From positions 62,001 through 126,000 of the forward strand of contig CAWDSF010000019.1 in assembly GCA_963804885.1 (NCBI GenBank): DNA of 64,000 nt, written 5' to 3'. A program made the position numbers and the translations under genes. Source of the stretch: PALSA-1004 sp963804885. GTDB taxonomy: Bacteria; Pseudomonadota; Gammaproteobacteria; Burkholderiales; SG8-41. The notes under the pieces were generated by a model, which was not told the DNA's origin, did not search any database, and worked only from the letters and a program-made list of their open reading frames with translations. This document shows positions 54,514-62,598 of this stretch, in pieces; position 1 is the first letter of the stretch; the number at the start of each line of letters is the position of its first letter.

Positions 54514-54841
54514 ATCAACCTCCGTCAGGTGTAAGGTGAACGGCGCTGGGGTGGCTCGTCTATCACGTAAACTTGCGTTCAAATCGGCGGTCGGCGTTAC
54601 AAGCGCTGCCGCTAGATTCCTCATCGACGTTGGGAGACGGGGTGGGAGAGTTCTCAGCAGGTCTGTCCAGCCTCTGCTGGCAGATCAAATCGAACGTCCC
54701 TCCACCCCAGCGTCCCCCCAGCATCGCTCAGAGAACGCAGAAACACCATACAAGGTATCGAAGCATGAATGGCCGCGTTGCTGCATGCCCTTCTATACAT
54801 CAGGGCGAACGGTTTTCTTAAGATGACTTCTAGAAAACTGC
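54514..54841 (-). ncRNA. noncoding end of the IS110 element, candidate bridge RNA region
   Basis: About 328 bases lie between the transposase start and the aldolase stop. No gene is evident. In the IS621-like group the bridge RNA is encoded in the noncoding DNA upstream of the recombinase, exactly this position. Short self-complementary segments on the minus strand include CAGCAGAGGC...CTGCTG near 54,655-54,683 and ATACCTTGTAT near 54,752-54,762. I could not define loops, core dinucleotide or element ends. Confidence 0.45.
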
Positions 54842-55734
54842 CTAGGTGATCGACGCGCGATAAATGCTTTCAACCGAGGCGTCGAGCGCCTTGTTGAATT
54901 CCTCGTCCGATTGCTGCTTGGTGAGCCCTTCGGACAGCGCGCGCGAGAAACTCGCGGTCATGCCGTTTTGGCGTGCGAGCCGCTTGTTCGATTCCTCGCG
55001 CGAGTACCCGCCCGAGAGAGCCACCACGCGCAGCACGTTCGGGTGCTTGATGAGGTCGGCGTAAAGATTGTCTTTCTCGGGAATCGTGAGCTTCAGCATG
55101 ACGCGCTGGTCCGCTTCAACTGGTTGAGCTCTTTCAGGATCGAAGCCTTCAGGAGTTCCTCGGCCTTGTCTTTGTTCGGCGTCTTGATGTCGACCTCGGG
55201 CTCGATGATCGGCATCAAGCCTGCGGCGAGAATCTGCTTGCCGACTTCGAACTGCTGTTTGACCACCGCGTCGATGGCCGCGGCGTTTGCTTGTTTAATG
55301 ACGGAGCGCATCTTCGTGCCGAATACATTTTTCGATTTCGCCTTCTTCAATAGCGCGTCGAGATCGGGCATCGGTTTCATTATCTGCACGCCGTCTTTCT
55401 CGTCGGCGAGGCCCTTGTCCACTTTGAGGAACGGTACGACGCCCTTCACTTCCCAAAGGTAGTCCGGCGTCGGCTTGCCTGCGACGTCGCGGTCCATGGT
55501 GTTTTCGAACAGAATCGCGCCGAGCAGGCGCTTGCCGGTGAATGCCGGGCTCGTCATGATGCGGGACCGCATCTGGTGCACGACATCGTACATCCCCTGC
55601 TCGTTCGTCCACGCGTCTTCATTGACGCCGTAGAGCTTGAGCGCCTTCGGCGTGCTGCCGCCACTCTGATCGAGGGCGGCGATGAAGCCTTTGTCGTTCT
55701 TGACCTTTTGCAGTTGCTTGTCGTATTCACTCAC
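54842..55734 (-). CDS. fda: class I fructose-bisphosphate aldolase, frameshifted
   Basis: Glycolytic aldolase (Schiff-base type, ~296 residues, like staphylococcal Fda). A GTG at 55,734 after GGAGCCGACT gives VSEYDKQLQKVKNDKGFIAA, LDQSGGSTPKALKLYGVNED, GKRLLGAILFENTMDRDVAG, PDYLWEVKGVVPFLKVDKGL, QIMKPMPDLDALLKKAKSKN, FGTKMRSVIKQANAAAIDAV and GLMPIIEPEVDIKTPNKDKA. One missing base near 55,112 shifts the last ~85 residues, which read VMLKLTIPEKDNLYADLIKH and ALSGGYSREESNKRLARQNG. The IS110 element lies just downstream. Confidence 0.9.
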
Positions 55735-55846
55735 AGTCGGCTCCTCGGAATTGGGTGTTGGGAAGGAAAACAGGACGTTCAAACCAGTATTTTCGCGGTC
55801 GGCAGCCATATTGTCGAGTCGGCGAGCGGTCGTTCCGCGCTAATGT

Positions 55847-56824
55847 CTAAGGACCAAAGGTAAAAACGTAGGCCCGCAACCCTGGATCGCTCGCAATAAG
55901 CGTCAAGACATGTTTCTCGCGCGGGGCGCGGGCAATCAAACGTATCATTCCGGACCGATCGAAGGTTGCCATGCCATCGGGGCCGACATCCGCGCCGCGG
56001 GCGTTGCTGACGGGCTTGCCGTCAAGCAGTACGGTGACCGCAGCCTTGCCTGATGGCCCCGGCTGCATGATCAGATTGACTTCGCCGGCGACGAATGGAA
56101 GAGTGATCCTGCCGGTGCCTTTCCGTAGCTCGATGTACTCGCGTTCGGTCTTCCAGTCACCGGCCACCACAACCGAACCCGGCACACCTCGAGCGGCGCC
56201 GATATAAGTCTCTTCGGTTATGCCCAAATACGAAGGCATACCACTCTTTGAAAAAGCGGTTACCTCGGACGTATTCGGCGGCAGCTTGACGTTCGGATTT
56301 GCTGCCACCAGGAGCCGCCGGATTGCAGTTTCAATTTCGTCATAACTCCCTTCGCCTATCCAGCTCTTCACCAGGTTTCCCTGCGCATCGAACAGGTATT
56401 TCGCCGGCCAGGCATTGTTGTGCAGCCCTCGCCATATCGCGTAATCGTTATCGATGGCTATGGGATAGGTGAGGCCGTGGTCCCGGATACCGCGATCGAT
56501 GTGCTCGGGAAGTTTGCCGAACGCAAATTCGGGGGCATGGGCCCCGACGACCACCAGGCCAAGGCCGGAATAGTCACGGTGCCAAGCCTTGACGAATGGC
56601 GAAGTGCGGATCCAGTTGATGCATGTGTATTCCCATACATCGATCAGTACGATCTTGCCGCGCAGTGTCTGAGCATTGAGCGGCGGCGAGTTTACCCATC
56701 GCGCTGCTTTCAGGGCGGGTATTTCGCTGGCGGCTCCGCCAATGCCGGGAATTGCGGCGACCGACAAAAGCAGCCCAAGGAAAAAAGTTCGTGCTATGGC
56801 ACGGGAAAAGGAGGTGTGGACCAT
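55847..56824 (-). CDS. exported thioredoxin-like (DipZ C-terminal type) protein lacking the resolving Cys
   Basis: Intact 325-residue protein with signal peptide (TFFLGLLLSVAAIPGIGGAA). The redoxin fold has LRGKIVLIDVWEYTCINWIR, LGLVVVGAHAPEFAFGKLPE, LTYPIAIDNDYAIWRGLHNN, AWPAKYLFDAQGNLVKSWIG; the C-terminal domain of ~130 residues looks like the beta-sandwich found in DipZ/CcdA fusion proteins. In relatives the active site is CINC; here it is CINW, so only one Cys remains and disulfide reductase activity is doubtful. It may act as a monothiol carrier or be inactive. Confidence 0.8.
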   Translation of the reverse strand: MVHTSFSRAIARTFFLGLLLSVAAIPGIGGAASEIPALKAARWVNSPPLNAQTLRGKIVLIDVWEYTCINWIRTSPFVKAWHRDYSGLGLVVVGAHAPEFAFGKLPEHIDRGIRDHGLTYPIAIDNDYAIWRGLHNNAWPAKYLFDAQGNLVKSWIGEGSYDEIETAIRRLLVAANPNVKLPPNTSEVTAFSKSGMPSYLGITEETYIGAARGVPGSVVVAGDWKTEREYIELRKGTGRITLPFVAGEVNLIMQPGPSGKAAVTVLLDGKPVSNARGADVGPDGMATFDRSGMIRLIARAPREKHVLTLIASDPGLRAYVFTFGP

Positions 56825-56905
56825 ATATTTCGCTCCACTAGTCTATTCGCACGAAACGCGCGGAGATTCGAATGAGAAATGCACTTTGCAAATCAAGTTG
56901 GGCGG

Positions 56906-57678
56906 CTACGCGAAAATGAAATCGCCTCCGCTCACGTGTATGGTCTGGCCGGTGATGAACCCGCCGCCAGGGCCGCACAGGAAGCGCACCACAGCAGCGA
57001 TTTCTTCCGATTCACCCCTGCGTCCCAGCGGGATTTTGCCTTTGGGGTCTGCGCGCTCACTGCGATGGGCGGGCCGCTCCGTGTTGATGCTGCCGGGCGA
57101 TACGCAGTTCACGCGGATGCCATCCTCGGCGAGTTCTTTCGCGAGCGCGCGCGTGAGCCCGATGAGCCCGTTCTTCGCCGCGTGTTGTGCGCTTTGCGAT
57201 TGCCGCCCAGCAGCACGGCGTCGCCGCCAAGCGTAATGATGTTGCCGCTGCGCTGCGCGAGCATGGCCGGCAGGCAGGCCTTGATGCAGTGAAACGAGCC
57301 GTCGAGCGTGATCGACATCGTGGTCCGCCAGTCCTCGAAGGTCATGTCCTTGAAGAGCATCTCTTTGCGCTGGGAAGCGTTGAGGACGAGGATGTCGATT
57401 TTGCCGAAGCGCTTCATCACGCCCTCGCCCATCGCGCGCACCGCGGCGGCATCCGCGATGTCGGCGATGAAAACCTCGGCGTCGCCGCCCGCTGCGCGGA
57501 TTTCCCGCACCAACGTTTCAGCATCCTCACGCGAGCGCAGCGTGTTGACCGCAATGGCTGCGCCTGCCGCAGCGAGCGCGAGCGAGATCGCGCGTCCGAT
57601 ATTCTTCGCGCCGCCGGTGACGAGCGCCACCTGGCCGGCGAGTTCGCGGCCTTCGGCGGGTAAACCTTTTATTGCCAT
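56906..57678 (-). CDS. short-chain dehydrogenase/reductase 2, frameshifted
   Basis: SDR of ~257 residues. The start is MAIKGLPAEGRELAGQVALV after AGGAGATATGC. TGGAKNIGRAISLALAAAGA (cofactor site), ILVLNASQRKEMLFKDMTFE (NAS), ITLDGSFHCIKACLPAML, NIITLGGDAVLLGGNRKAHN, then after a missing base near 57,183 AKNGLIGLTRALAKELAEDG, VNCVSPGSINTERPAHRSER and GPGGGFITGQTIHVSGGDFI. The catalytic Tyr of YxxxK is replaced by His in GNRKAHNxxxK, which is unusual. It is divergent from Bug gene 9, 81 bases away. Confidence 0.85.
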
Positions 57679-57759
57679 GCATATCTCCTTGCGTTCGATT
57701 CGTTGAAGCGGGCTATTATGCGCAGATTCGGCGAGCACGATATACCAAAGAAAGGCGTT

Positions 57760-58725
57760 ATGAATTCTGAAGCAAGAATGCTGCTGGCGCTGCTGATGGG
57801 CTGCATATCGAGTCACTACGCGTTCGCCGCCTACCCGGAACGGCCGATCCGCATGATCGTGCCCTCCGCCGCCGGCGGGCAACCGGATACGAATTCGCGG
57901 CTGGTGGCCGCAGAACTCAGCAAGCAGATCGGCCAGCAGGTCGTGGTGGACAATCGCCCGGGCGCCAGCAGCTCGATCGGTTTCGAGGCGGTAGCCCGCG
58001 CGCAGCCGGACGGCTATACGATTGGATACGGCGGGTTTCCGCTCGCCACCAATCCGAGCCTGCTCGCGAGAGTTCCGTACGATGTAAACAAGGATTTCCG
58101 GATGGTGATCCTGACGAACATTTCACCCAACGTCATCGCCATCACGCCCGCCCTCCCCGTGAATTCGATACGGGAACTGATCGACTACGCGAAGCGCAAC
58201 CCGGACCAGTTGCTGTTCGGCACCTCCGGCAGCGGCGGCACGATGCACCTCAGCATGGAGTTGTTCAAGATCATGACGCGCACGCAGATGGTGCACGTGC
58301 CGTATAAAGGAATGGCGCAGGTCATCACCGAGATCATCGGCGGCCGCCTGCAAATCCTTTCCGACAACGTGACCTCCGTGCTGCCGCACGTCACTGCAGG
58401 CCGGTTGCGCGCGCTTGGTGTGACCGGGCCGCGGCGCATTCCGCTCGCGCCCGACATTCCGACCGTGGCCGAGGCCGGCGTGGCCGGCTATGAGATTACG
58501 GCGTGGGGCGGCTACATCGGTCCGGCGGGCATGCCCGGCCCGATCGTGGCAAGGCTCAACGCGGAACTCAACAAAGTGATTGCTTCTCCGATGATTCGCG
58601 AACGATGGCTGGCGCTGGGAATAGAACCCGTCGGCGGCACGCCCGCGCGTTTCGCCGAGCACGTCAAAAAAGAGACGGCGAAATGGACCGACGTGATCAA
58701 GCGCGCGGGGATTAAAGGCGATTAG
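57760..58725 (+). CDS. Bug-family TctC-like receptor protein 9
   Basis: Intact 321-residue receptor. The ATG at 57,760 begins MNSEARMLLALLMGCISSHY, a signal peptide ending FAAYPE; then IRMIVPSAAGGQPDTNSRLV, VVVDNRPGASSSIGFEAVAR, QPDGYTIGYGGFPLATNPSL, VPYDVNKDFRMVILTNISPN, MVHVPYKGMAQVITEIIGGR and PTVAEAGVAGYEITAWGGYI. It is divergent from SDR 2 and convergent with the RiPP-like cluster. Confidence 0.93.
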   Translation: MNSEARMLLALLMGCISSHYAFAAYPERPIRMIVPSAAGGQPDTNSRLVAAELSKQIGQQVVVDNRPGASSSIGFEAVARAQPDGYTIGYGGFPLATNPSLLARVPYDVNKDFRMVILTNISPNVIAITPALPVNSIRELIDYAKRNPDQLLFGTSGSGGTMHLSMELFKIMTRTQMVHVPYKGMAQVITEIIGGRLQILSDNVTSVLPHVTAGRLRALGVTGPRRIPLAPDIPTVAEAGVAGYEITAWGGYIGPAGMPGPIVARLNAELNKVIASPMIRERWLALGIEPVGGTPARFAEHVKKETAKWTDVIKRAGIKGD

Positions 58726-58900
58726 CGACTCCGCGCAGTGGCGGCTTTTGGCGATTAGCCGGTCATTGAGTTCGCTTCCTGCCGCAACTGACAACCCCAT
58801 GGTAATGGTGCGCGAACACCATTGCGTTGCGAATGACCACCGGTGCGACGCGCGAACTAGCTGGCCCTGAAGTGCCGGCGGCACCGTCCGAGTCTCACGG

Positions 58901-59926
58901 CTATAGCCAGTGCCAGTCTATCTTTGCGTTCTCTCGTTTGCGGCGAATCCAATCATCAAACACGATCTGTTCTATAGAATTTCGAGTGTTTTCATCCAGC
59001 CGCGCTGGCACTCTGCCGAGGACCTGGAACAGGCACCAGCGCCCTTCGTGCTGCATCGGCCCGAGCGTGCGGCTTGCAATGGAACTTTTCAGTGGCCGCG
59101 GAAAACTTCGGGCGAAGCAGCTATCGGTTCTGGTTTCAATGCCCAACCCATTTGCTTTTATTGCGAGCGACAAACTCGCAGCCGCCAGGCCCGAGCGCTG
59201 CGCACTCGAGCGGATTCGGTTGGCGATTGCCTTCGTCGGCGCGGAGACCTGAAAAAAACGCAACCGGTCGAACTCGCTACGATGCGTGTTGAAATAGGGC
59301 TTGATGCCAGGGGCAGTGACCCGTTCCCGATGCTTGGACCGTTGCACGGCCTGATCCAGCACATCGTTGAAGCGTGCCCTCGGAACTCCCCATTCCTGCA
59401 ACCTGCGCTGCAGCGCTGCAGCGGACGTCAGTCCATTCGCCGCACGGAACGCATCTTCCGCTGACCGGCGCTCCATGCGGGTCACCGGAGGCGGATCCGC
59501 CTCGATGCTCATCGCAATCAACTGCTGCTCGATCAGCTTATCCATCAGATCCGGATACCGGTCGCGCGACATCTTTAAATACAAAAGCGCCTCTTGCACC
59601 GTCACGCTCGCAGTCGTATCCGAGCTCACCGTAAACAAGAAATTGGCTGCCCAGTGGTCTGCGTAGCAGATCGACCAGGGCGATCCCTCATCCGGAACCC
59701 ACGTGAGGGCCACGGTGCCTTCGTCAGGGTGCTTCAGCAGAATATCGTGCTCGACACCGGACGCCGCTGGTTTTTGGTCAGTAACGAGCCGCGGCGAGAG
59801 GCCTGGATGTGAGTTACTGAAGGCAGCGAATAGCGCACGGGCATCACGCAAACCACCGCGATCGCGGGGCAACGTGCGCAGCAATTCGGCGGCGGCAGCG
59901 AGCGCCGCTCTAAAAGGCGCGGACAT
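58901..59926 (-). CDS. PpiC/parvulin-related putative peptide-maturation protein
   Basis: Intact 341-residue protein, third gene of the graspetide-like cluster. The N-terminal ~120 residues contain WVPDEGSPWSICYADHWAAN, FLFTVSSDTTASVTVQEALL. The rest follows the SurA/PpiC plan: a helical segment (RYPDLMDKLIEQQLIAMSIE), GVPRARFNDVLDQAVQR, PYFNTHRSEFDRLRFFQVSA, and the parvulin end ASRTLGPMQHEGRWCLFQVL, GRVPARLDENTRNSIEQIVF. No signal peptide, unlike SurA, so it works in the cytoplasm. It matches what I recall of the TIGR04500 'PpiC-related putative peptide maturation' family found with ATP-grasp genes. Its start overlaps the ATP-grasp stop by 17 bases, implying coupled translation. Confidence 0.8.
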   Translation of the reverse strand: MSAPFRAALAAAAELLRTLPRDRGGLRDARALFAAFSNSHPGLSPRLVTDQKPAASGVEHDILLKHPDEGTVALTWVPDEGSPWSICYADHWAANFLFTVSSDTTASVTVQEALLYLKMSRDRYPDLMDKLIEQQLIAMSIEADPPPVTRMERRSAEDAFRAANGLTSAAALQRRLQEWGVPRARFNDVLDQAVQRSKHRERVTAPGIKPYFNTHRSEFDRLRFFQVSAPTKAIANRIRSSAQRSGLAAASLSLAIKANGLGIETRTDSCFARSFPRPLKSSIASRTLGPMQHEGRWCLFQVLGRVPARLDENTRNSIEQIVFDDWIRRKRENAKIDWHWL

Positions 59927-60917
59927 TGTAGGTCCCTGCAGCAGCTCTACCCATCAGCAGCAAATCGGCAATTGCCTCATCGATCGGCCATCCCGCCAAA
60001 TCGGCAATCCAGCCCCACTGCCCGTTGGGGTTGAGCTCCAGGAACACGTACTCGTCTTCAGGTGTCAGCACCATGTCGATTGCACCAAAAGCCAGTCCAT
60101 ATTCGCGCAAGAGCTCGAGAAGCTTCTTCTCAATGTCCGCCGGAAGCGAGTGAGGGGCGTACACTGAATCAAGCTCATCGTCGTAGTGGCGCCAGTCGTC
60201 CTTTGTCATTCGCGAGCGCTGCGAATCGATCGCGGCTGCAAAGACACGATCGCCCACGATCGTCACCCTGAGTTCGAGTTTCTTCGGAACGTAAGCCTGG
60301 AAGATGGTCGGCGCGTGGCGGACCGACTGCGCGTTCAAGGCGTGCCGTCGCCGCACAACGGTTGTGTACGTGAGAAGAGGGTCGCCGTCCGGGCCCACGA
60401 ACATCGCGTCACCCAGTGTCTTTGCGACGATATCGGTATCGCGATTCGAATAGAAATCCACGAAAGCATCCGGCGAATTTGTTACCAGGGTTCGCGGCAC
60501 CTTCAGGCCAAGCTTCGCAGCGACTGTCAGCTGGCCCAGCTTATCGGACGCGTCCCGCGTCACTTGAGGTTTGGCGGGGACCCACAAGCAGTCCAGAAGT
60601 CCAAGCGCGCCTTGCAGACCGGTGGCGGCAATTTCGCCGACCCATTTTCTTAGATCCGGGTTGACCACGGAAACATCGGCCGTCACGGCGTTCGGACGCC
60701 TCAGCCAGACAGCAGTTATGTGGTCCAGGTCGATCGTTCGGTCCTTCACCTGCAATCGCTTGCGAAAAGGACCGCGCGCATCGAACTCGACGGAAAGAGA
60801 GGATTGCGACGGAAACTCTGCGGGATCAAACCATGCTACATCGGCGCCTCGAAGCCGCAGCCGATCGAGTACTAGTGGAACGTGGTCGTCATCAAGCGCA
60901 CTGAGGATCAAAATCAT
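59910..60917 (-). CDS. ATP-grasp ligase of the graspetide (MvdC/MvdD-like) type
   Basis: Intact 335-residue ligase. It starts MILILSALDDDHVPLVLDRL, the usual N-terminal Rossmann-like start; TAVWLRRPNAV follows. The ATP-grasp core has DASDKLGQLTVAAKLGLKVP, TLVTNSPDAF, DIVAKTLGDAMFVGPDG (ATP Lys), PTIFQAYVPKKLELRVTIVG, DRVFAAAIDSQRSRMTKDDW, GLAFGAIDMVLTPEDEYVFL and the Mg-binding ELNPNGQWGWIADLAGWPID. The ELNPNGQW block and length are typical of RiPP ligases that join Asp/Glu side chains to Ser/Thr/Lys as esters or amides. The start lies 23 bases after the stop of the small peptide gene. Confidence 0.9.
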   Translation of the reverse strand: MILILSALDDDHVPLVLDRLRLRGADVAWFDPAEFPSQSSLSVEFDARGPFRKRLQVKDRTIDLDHITAVWLRRPNAVTADVSVVNPDLRKWVGEIAATGLQGALGLLDCLWVPAKPQVTRDASDKLGQLTVAAKLGLKVPRTLVTNSPDAFVDFYSNRDTDIVAKTLGDAMFVGPDGDPLLTYTTVVRRRHALNAQSVRHAPTIFQAYVPKKLELRVTIVGDRVFAAAIDSQRSRMTKDDWRHYDDELDSVYAPHSLPADIEKKLLELLREYGLAFGAIDMVLTPEDEYVFLELNPNGQWGWIADLAGWPIDEAIADLLLMGRAAAGTYNVRAF

Positions 60918-60940
60918 TCAGCGCGCCTGATAAACTCATC

Positions 60941-61147
60941 CTAGTTACGGGGTCCAAAACCCTCGTCGGAATCCACCCTCCACCGGCCGTAGCCGATTTT
61001 TTCCAAAGTCTTCGATCGCGGCCTTGCCCTAGCCTTGCTTTTCAGGAGCCCATCACTGATTGCATCCAGAATTTTGCCGGTGCGGGCATCGATAGCCTTG
61101 CCCCTTATCAACTTCATGTCTTTGGACTTCGGTTTCTTGGTTGCCAT
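60941..61147 (-). CDS. candidate graspetide precursor peptide
   Basis: A 68-residue basic peptide, first gene of the cluster. The ATG at 61,147 follows GAGG with 6-base spacing. The N-terminal part (MATKKPKSKDMKLIRG, then DARTGKILDAISDGLL) would be the leader, with a predicted helix KILDAISDGLLKSK. The C-terminal 24 residues run from S45-K-T-L-E49-K through G-Y-G-R-W-R to V-D59-S60-D61-E62 and end GFGPRN. Thr47, Ser45, Ser60 or Lys46/50 could be joined to Glu49, Asp59, Asp61 or Glu62. There is no TxRxPSD microviridin motif. Being a precursor is inferred from size, position and the clustered Ser/Thr and acids. Confidence 0.65.
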   Translation of the reverse strand: MATKKPKSKDMKLIRGKAIDARTGKILDAISDGLLKSKARARPRSKTLEKIGYGRWRVDSDEGFGPRN

Positions 61148-61556
61148 GGTTTACCTCATTTTGAAGTGCTGAAGTGCAGCGGTGACGGAGAATAGCGCTT
61201 TGCAGAAACAGCTACCACGTCTCAGGAACAAACATTCTCGAACACGGCTTACTGACGAACACCTTATCTCTCCGACGGGTTAGCAATCGAATCGTCAGAG
61301 CCCCTTGAACAACCTGAAAGCGGCTCAAGGCAGACAACAGAACTCGCAATGATATTAGCATGAATCAAAGTTGAATCGACCCTCCAGCGCTCGATCAATC
61401 GGCGACCACGATATTAATTCTCGTTCAATGTTTACTTGGACCAACTCGTCGCGCTGGTCCGACCTCAGTCAATGCTAGGAAAGGGTGCGGTATGACACAA
61501 AAAGTATTGTGCTCCGGGCAGAAGGTCCTGCAACCGAAGAAACTGCCGCCGTTACG
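61148..61556. other. region upstream of the graspetide-like cluster
   Basis: About 410 bases without a supported gene, AT-richer than its surroundings; it should carry the cluster promoter, read leftward. No -35/-10 pair stands out. The GST gene ends at 61,557 and reads toward the cluster, so readthrough is possible. Only weak hairpins are visible. Confidence 0.4.
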
Positions 61557-62204
61557 TTAAGCAGCCTCAACCCGAGCACAATAAGCTTCGATAGTCCGGC
61601 GCCAGGTAGGCCGCGATTTGCAGCGTTCGCGATAGCTCCGGACGCGATCGTAGGGCTTTAGCAGGCTGTCATCATTGACTCCGCTAAGCACCAGCGACAT
61701 CAGAATATCCGCCACGGTGAACGTGCCAGTCGCCACGAATTCGCGGCCGTCGAGCCAGCGCTCCAGCGAAGCCAAGTGTCGGTGCGCCCATTCCACGAAG
61801 CGTTTCCTCTGTGCATTCGCACCGGCGCTGTGATCCGATGACCAATCGAGAAACATGATGGCCAACAACGGAAACTCGATGGTGTTCATAGCGGCAAAAC
61901 ACCAGCGGACGACCTGCGCTTCACCTGCGGGGTCGCCGGGGATCAGCTTGCGCGCCTTCTTTGCGAGATAAACCAAAATCGCGGCCGACTCAGACAGCAC
62001 GATCCCGTCATCGTCGATCGCCGGGATCTGCTCGAACGGGCTCAGCTTGCGGTAGGCATCCGTGCTCAATTCGTGGGCCGGGTGATTCATGCCTATGAGC
62101 TCGAACGGCATTTGCATCTCTTCGAGCGCCCACAGGACCCGCAGGTCCCGCGTGTTGCCGCGCGCCACCGAATTGACGCGCGAGAATCCATAGACTTTAA
62201 GCAT
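61557..62204 (-). CDS. glutathione S-transferase family protein 2
   Basis: Intact 215-residue GST starting MLKVYGFSRVNSVARGNTRD. The N-domain has LRVLWALEEMQMPFELIGMN, LSPFEQIPAIDDDGIVLSES (cis-Pro and ES motif) and AAILVYLAKKARKLIPGDPA. The helical domain has AMNTIEFPLLAIMFLDWSSD and ATGTFTVADILMSLVLSGVN. It starts 17 bases after the VOC gene stop on the same strand; the pair could handle a glutathione adduct. No link to the RiPP-like genes beyond adjacency is visible. Confidence 0.88.
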   Translation of the reverse strand: MLKVYGFSRVNSVARGNTRDLRVLWALEEMQMPFELIGMNHPAHELSTDAYRKLSPFEQIPAIDDDGIVLSESAAILVYLAKKARKLIPGDPAGEAQVVRWCFAAMNTIEFPLLAIMFLDWSSDHSAGANAQRKRFVEWAHRHLASLERWLDGREFVATGTFTVADILMSLVLSGVNDDSLLKPYDRVRSYRERCKSRPTWRRTIEAYCARVEAA

Positions 62205-62221
62205 GGGAGCGGCGTGATCAG

Positions 62222-62598
62222 CTATGCGTTCTGGATGATCGCCAGAGTGTTTCCCTCGCTGTCCTTGAACCATGCAGCGCGCGCACCTCCGCCGGTATAA
62301 ATGTCGCCTTCTCTTTTCAATTCCGGCATTTCGTAGTGCTCGAACTGAACGCCGCGTTTTTTCAGATCCGCCACTTCCCGCGCAATATCGTCGACAGTCC
62401 AGAATGCCTGGCTGGACTTCGATGTGCCGGCGTTCGGCGTCGGGTACATGAAACACCCAGTCCCTTTGCCGAATTCAAAAACCACGCCGCCGTTGATTTC
62501 CTGCTTTGCTTTGAGTCCGAGCTTCTGCTCGTAGAACTGGCGCGGCGCGCCATGTCCAGAGCGGGGATGTACGCATACATGGGTGAGCTTTGCAGCAT
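62222..62598 (-). CDS. VOC-family (glyoxalase-like) protein, frameshifted
   Basis: Small metal-binding fold protein of ~125 residues. The ATG at 62,598 gives MLQSSPMYAYIPALDMAR, then after a missing base near 62,548 ARQFYEQKLGLKAKQEINGG, VVFEFGKGTGCFMYPTPNAG, SSQAFWTVDDIAREVADLKK, GVQFEHYEMPELKREGDIYT and ARAAWFKDSEGNTLAIIQNA. The family includes glyoxalases and dioxygenases; no specific role can be assigned. Upstream of the GST gene on the same strand. Confidence 0.82.

Noticed and set aside
54514..54624. Longer start for the IS110 transposase
   Set aside because: The ATG at 54,513 has a strong ribosome site and gives the canonical family N-terminus.
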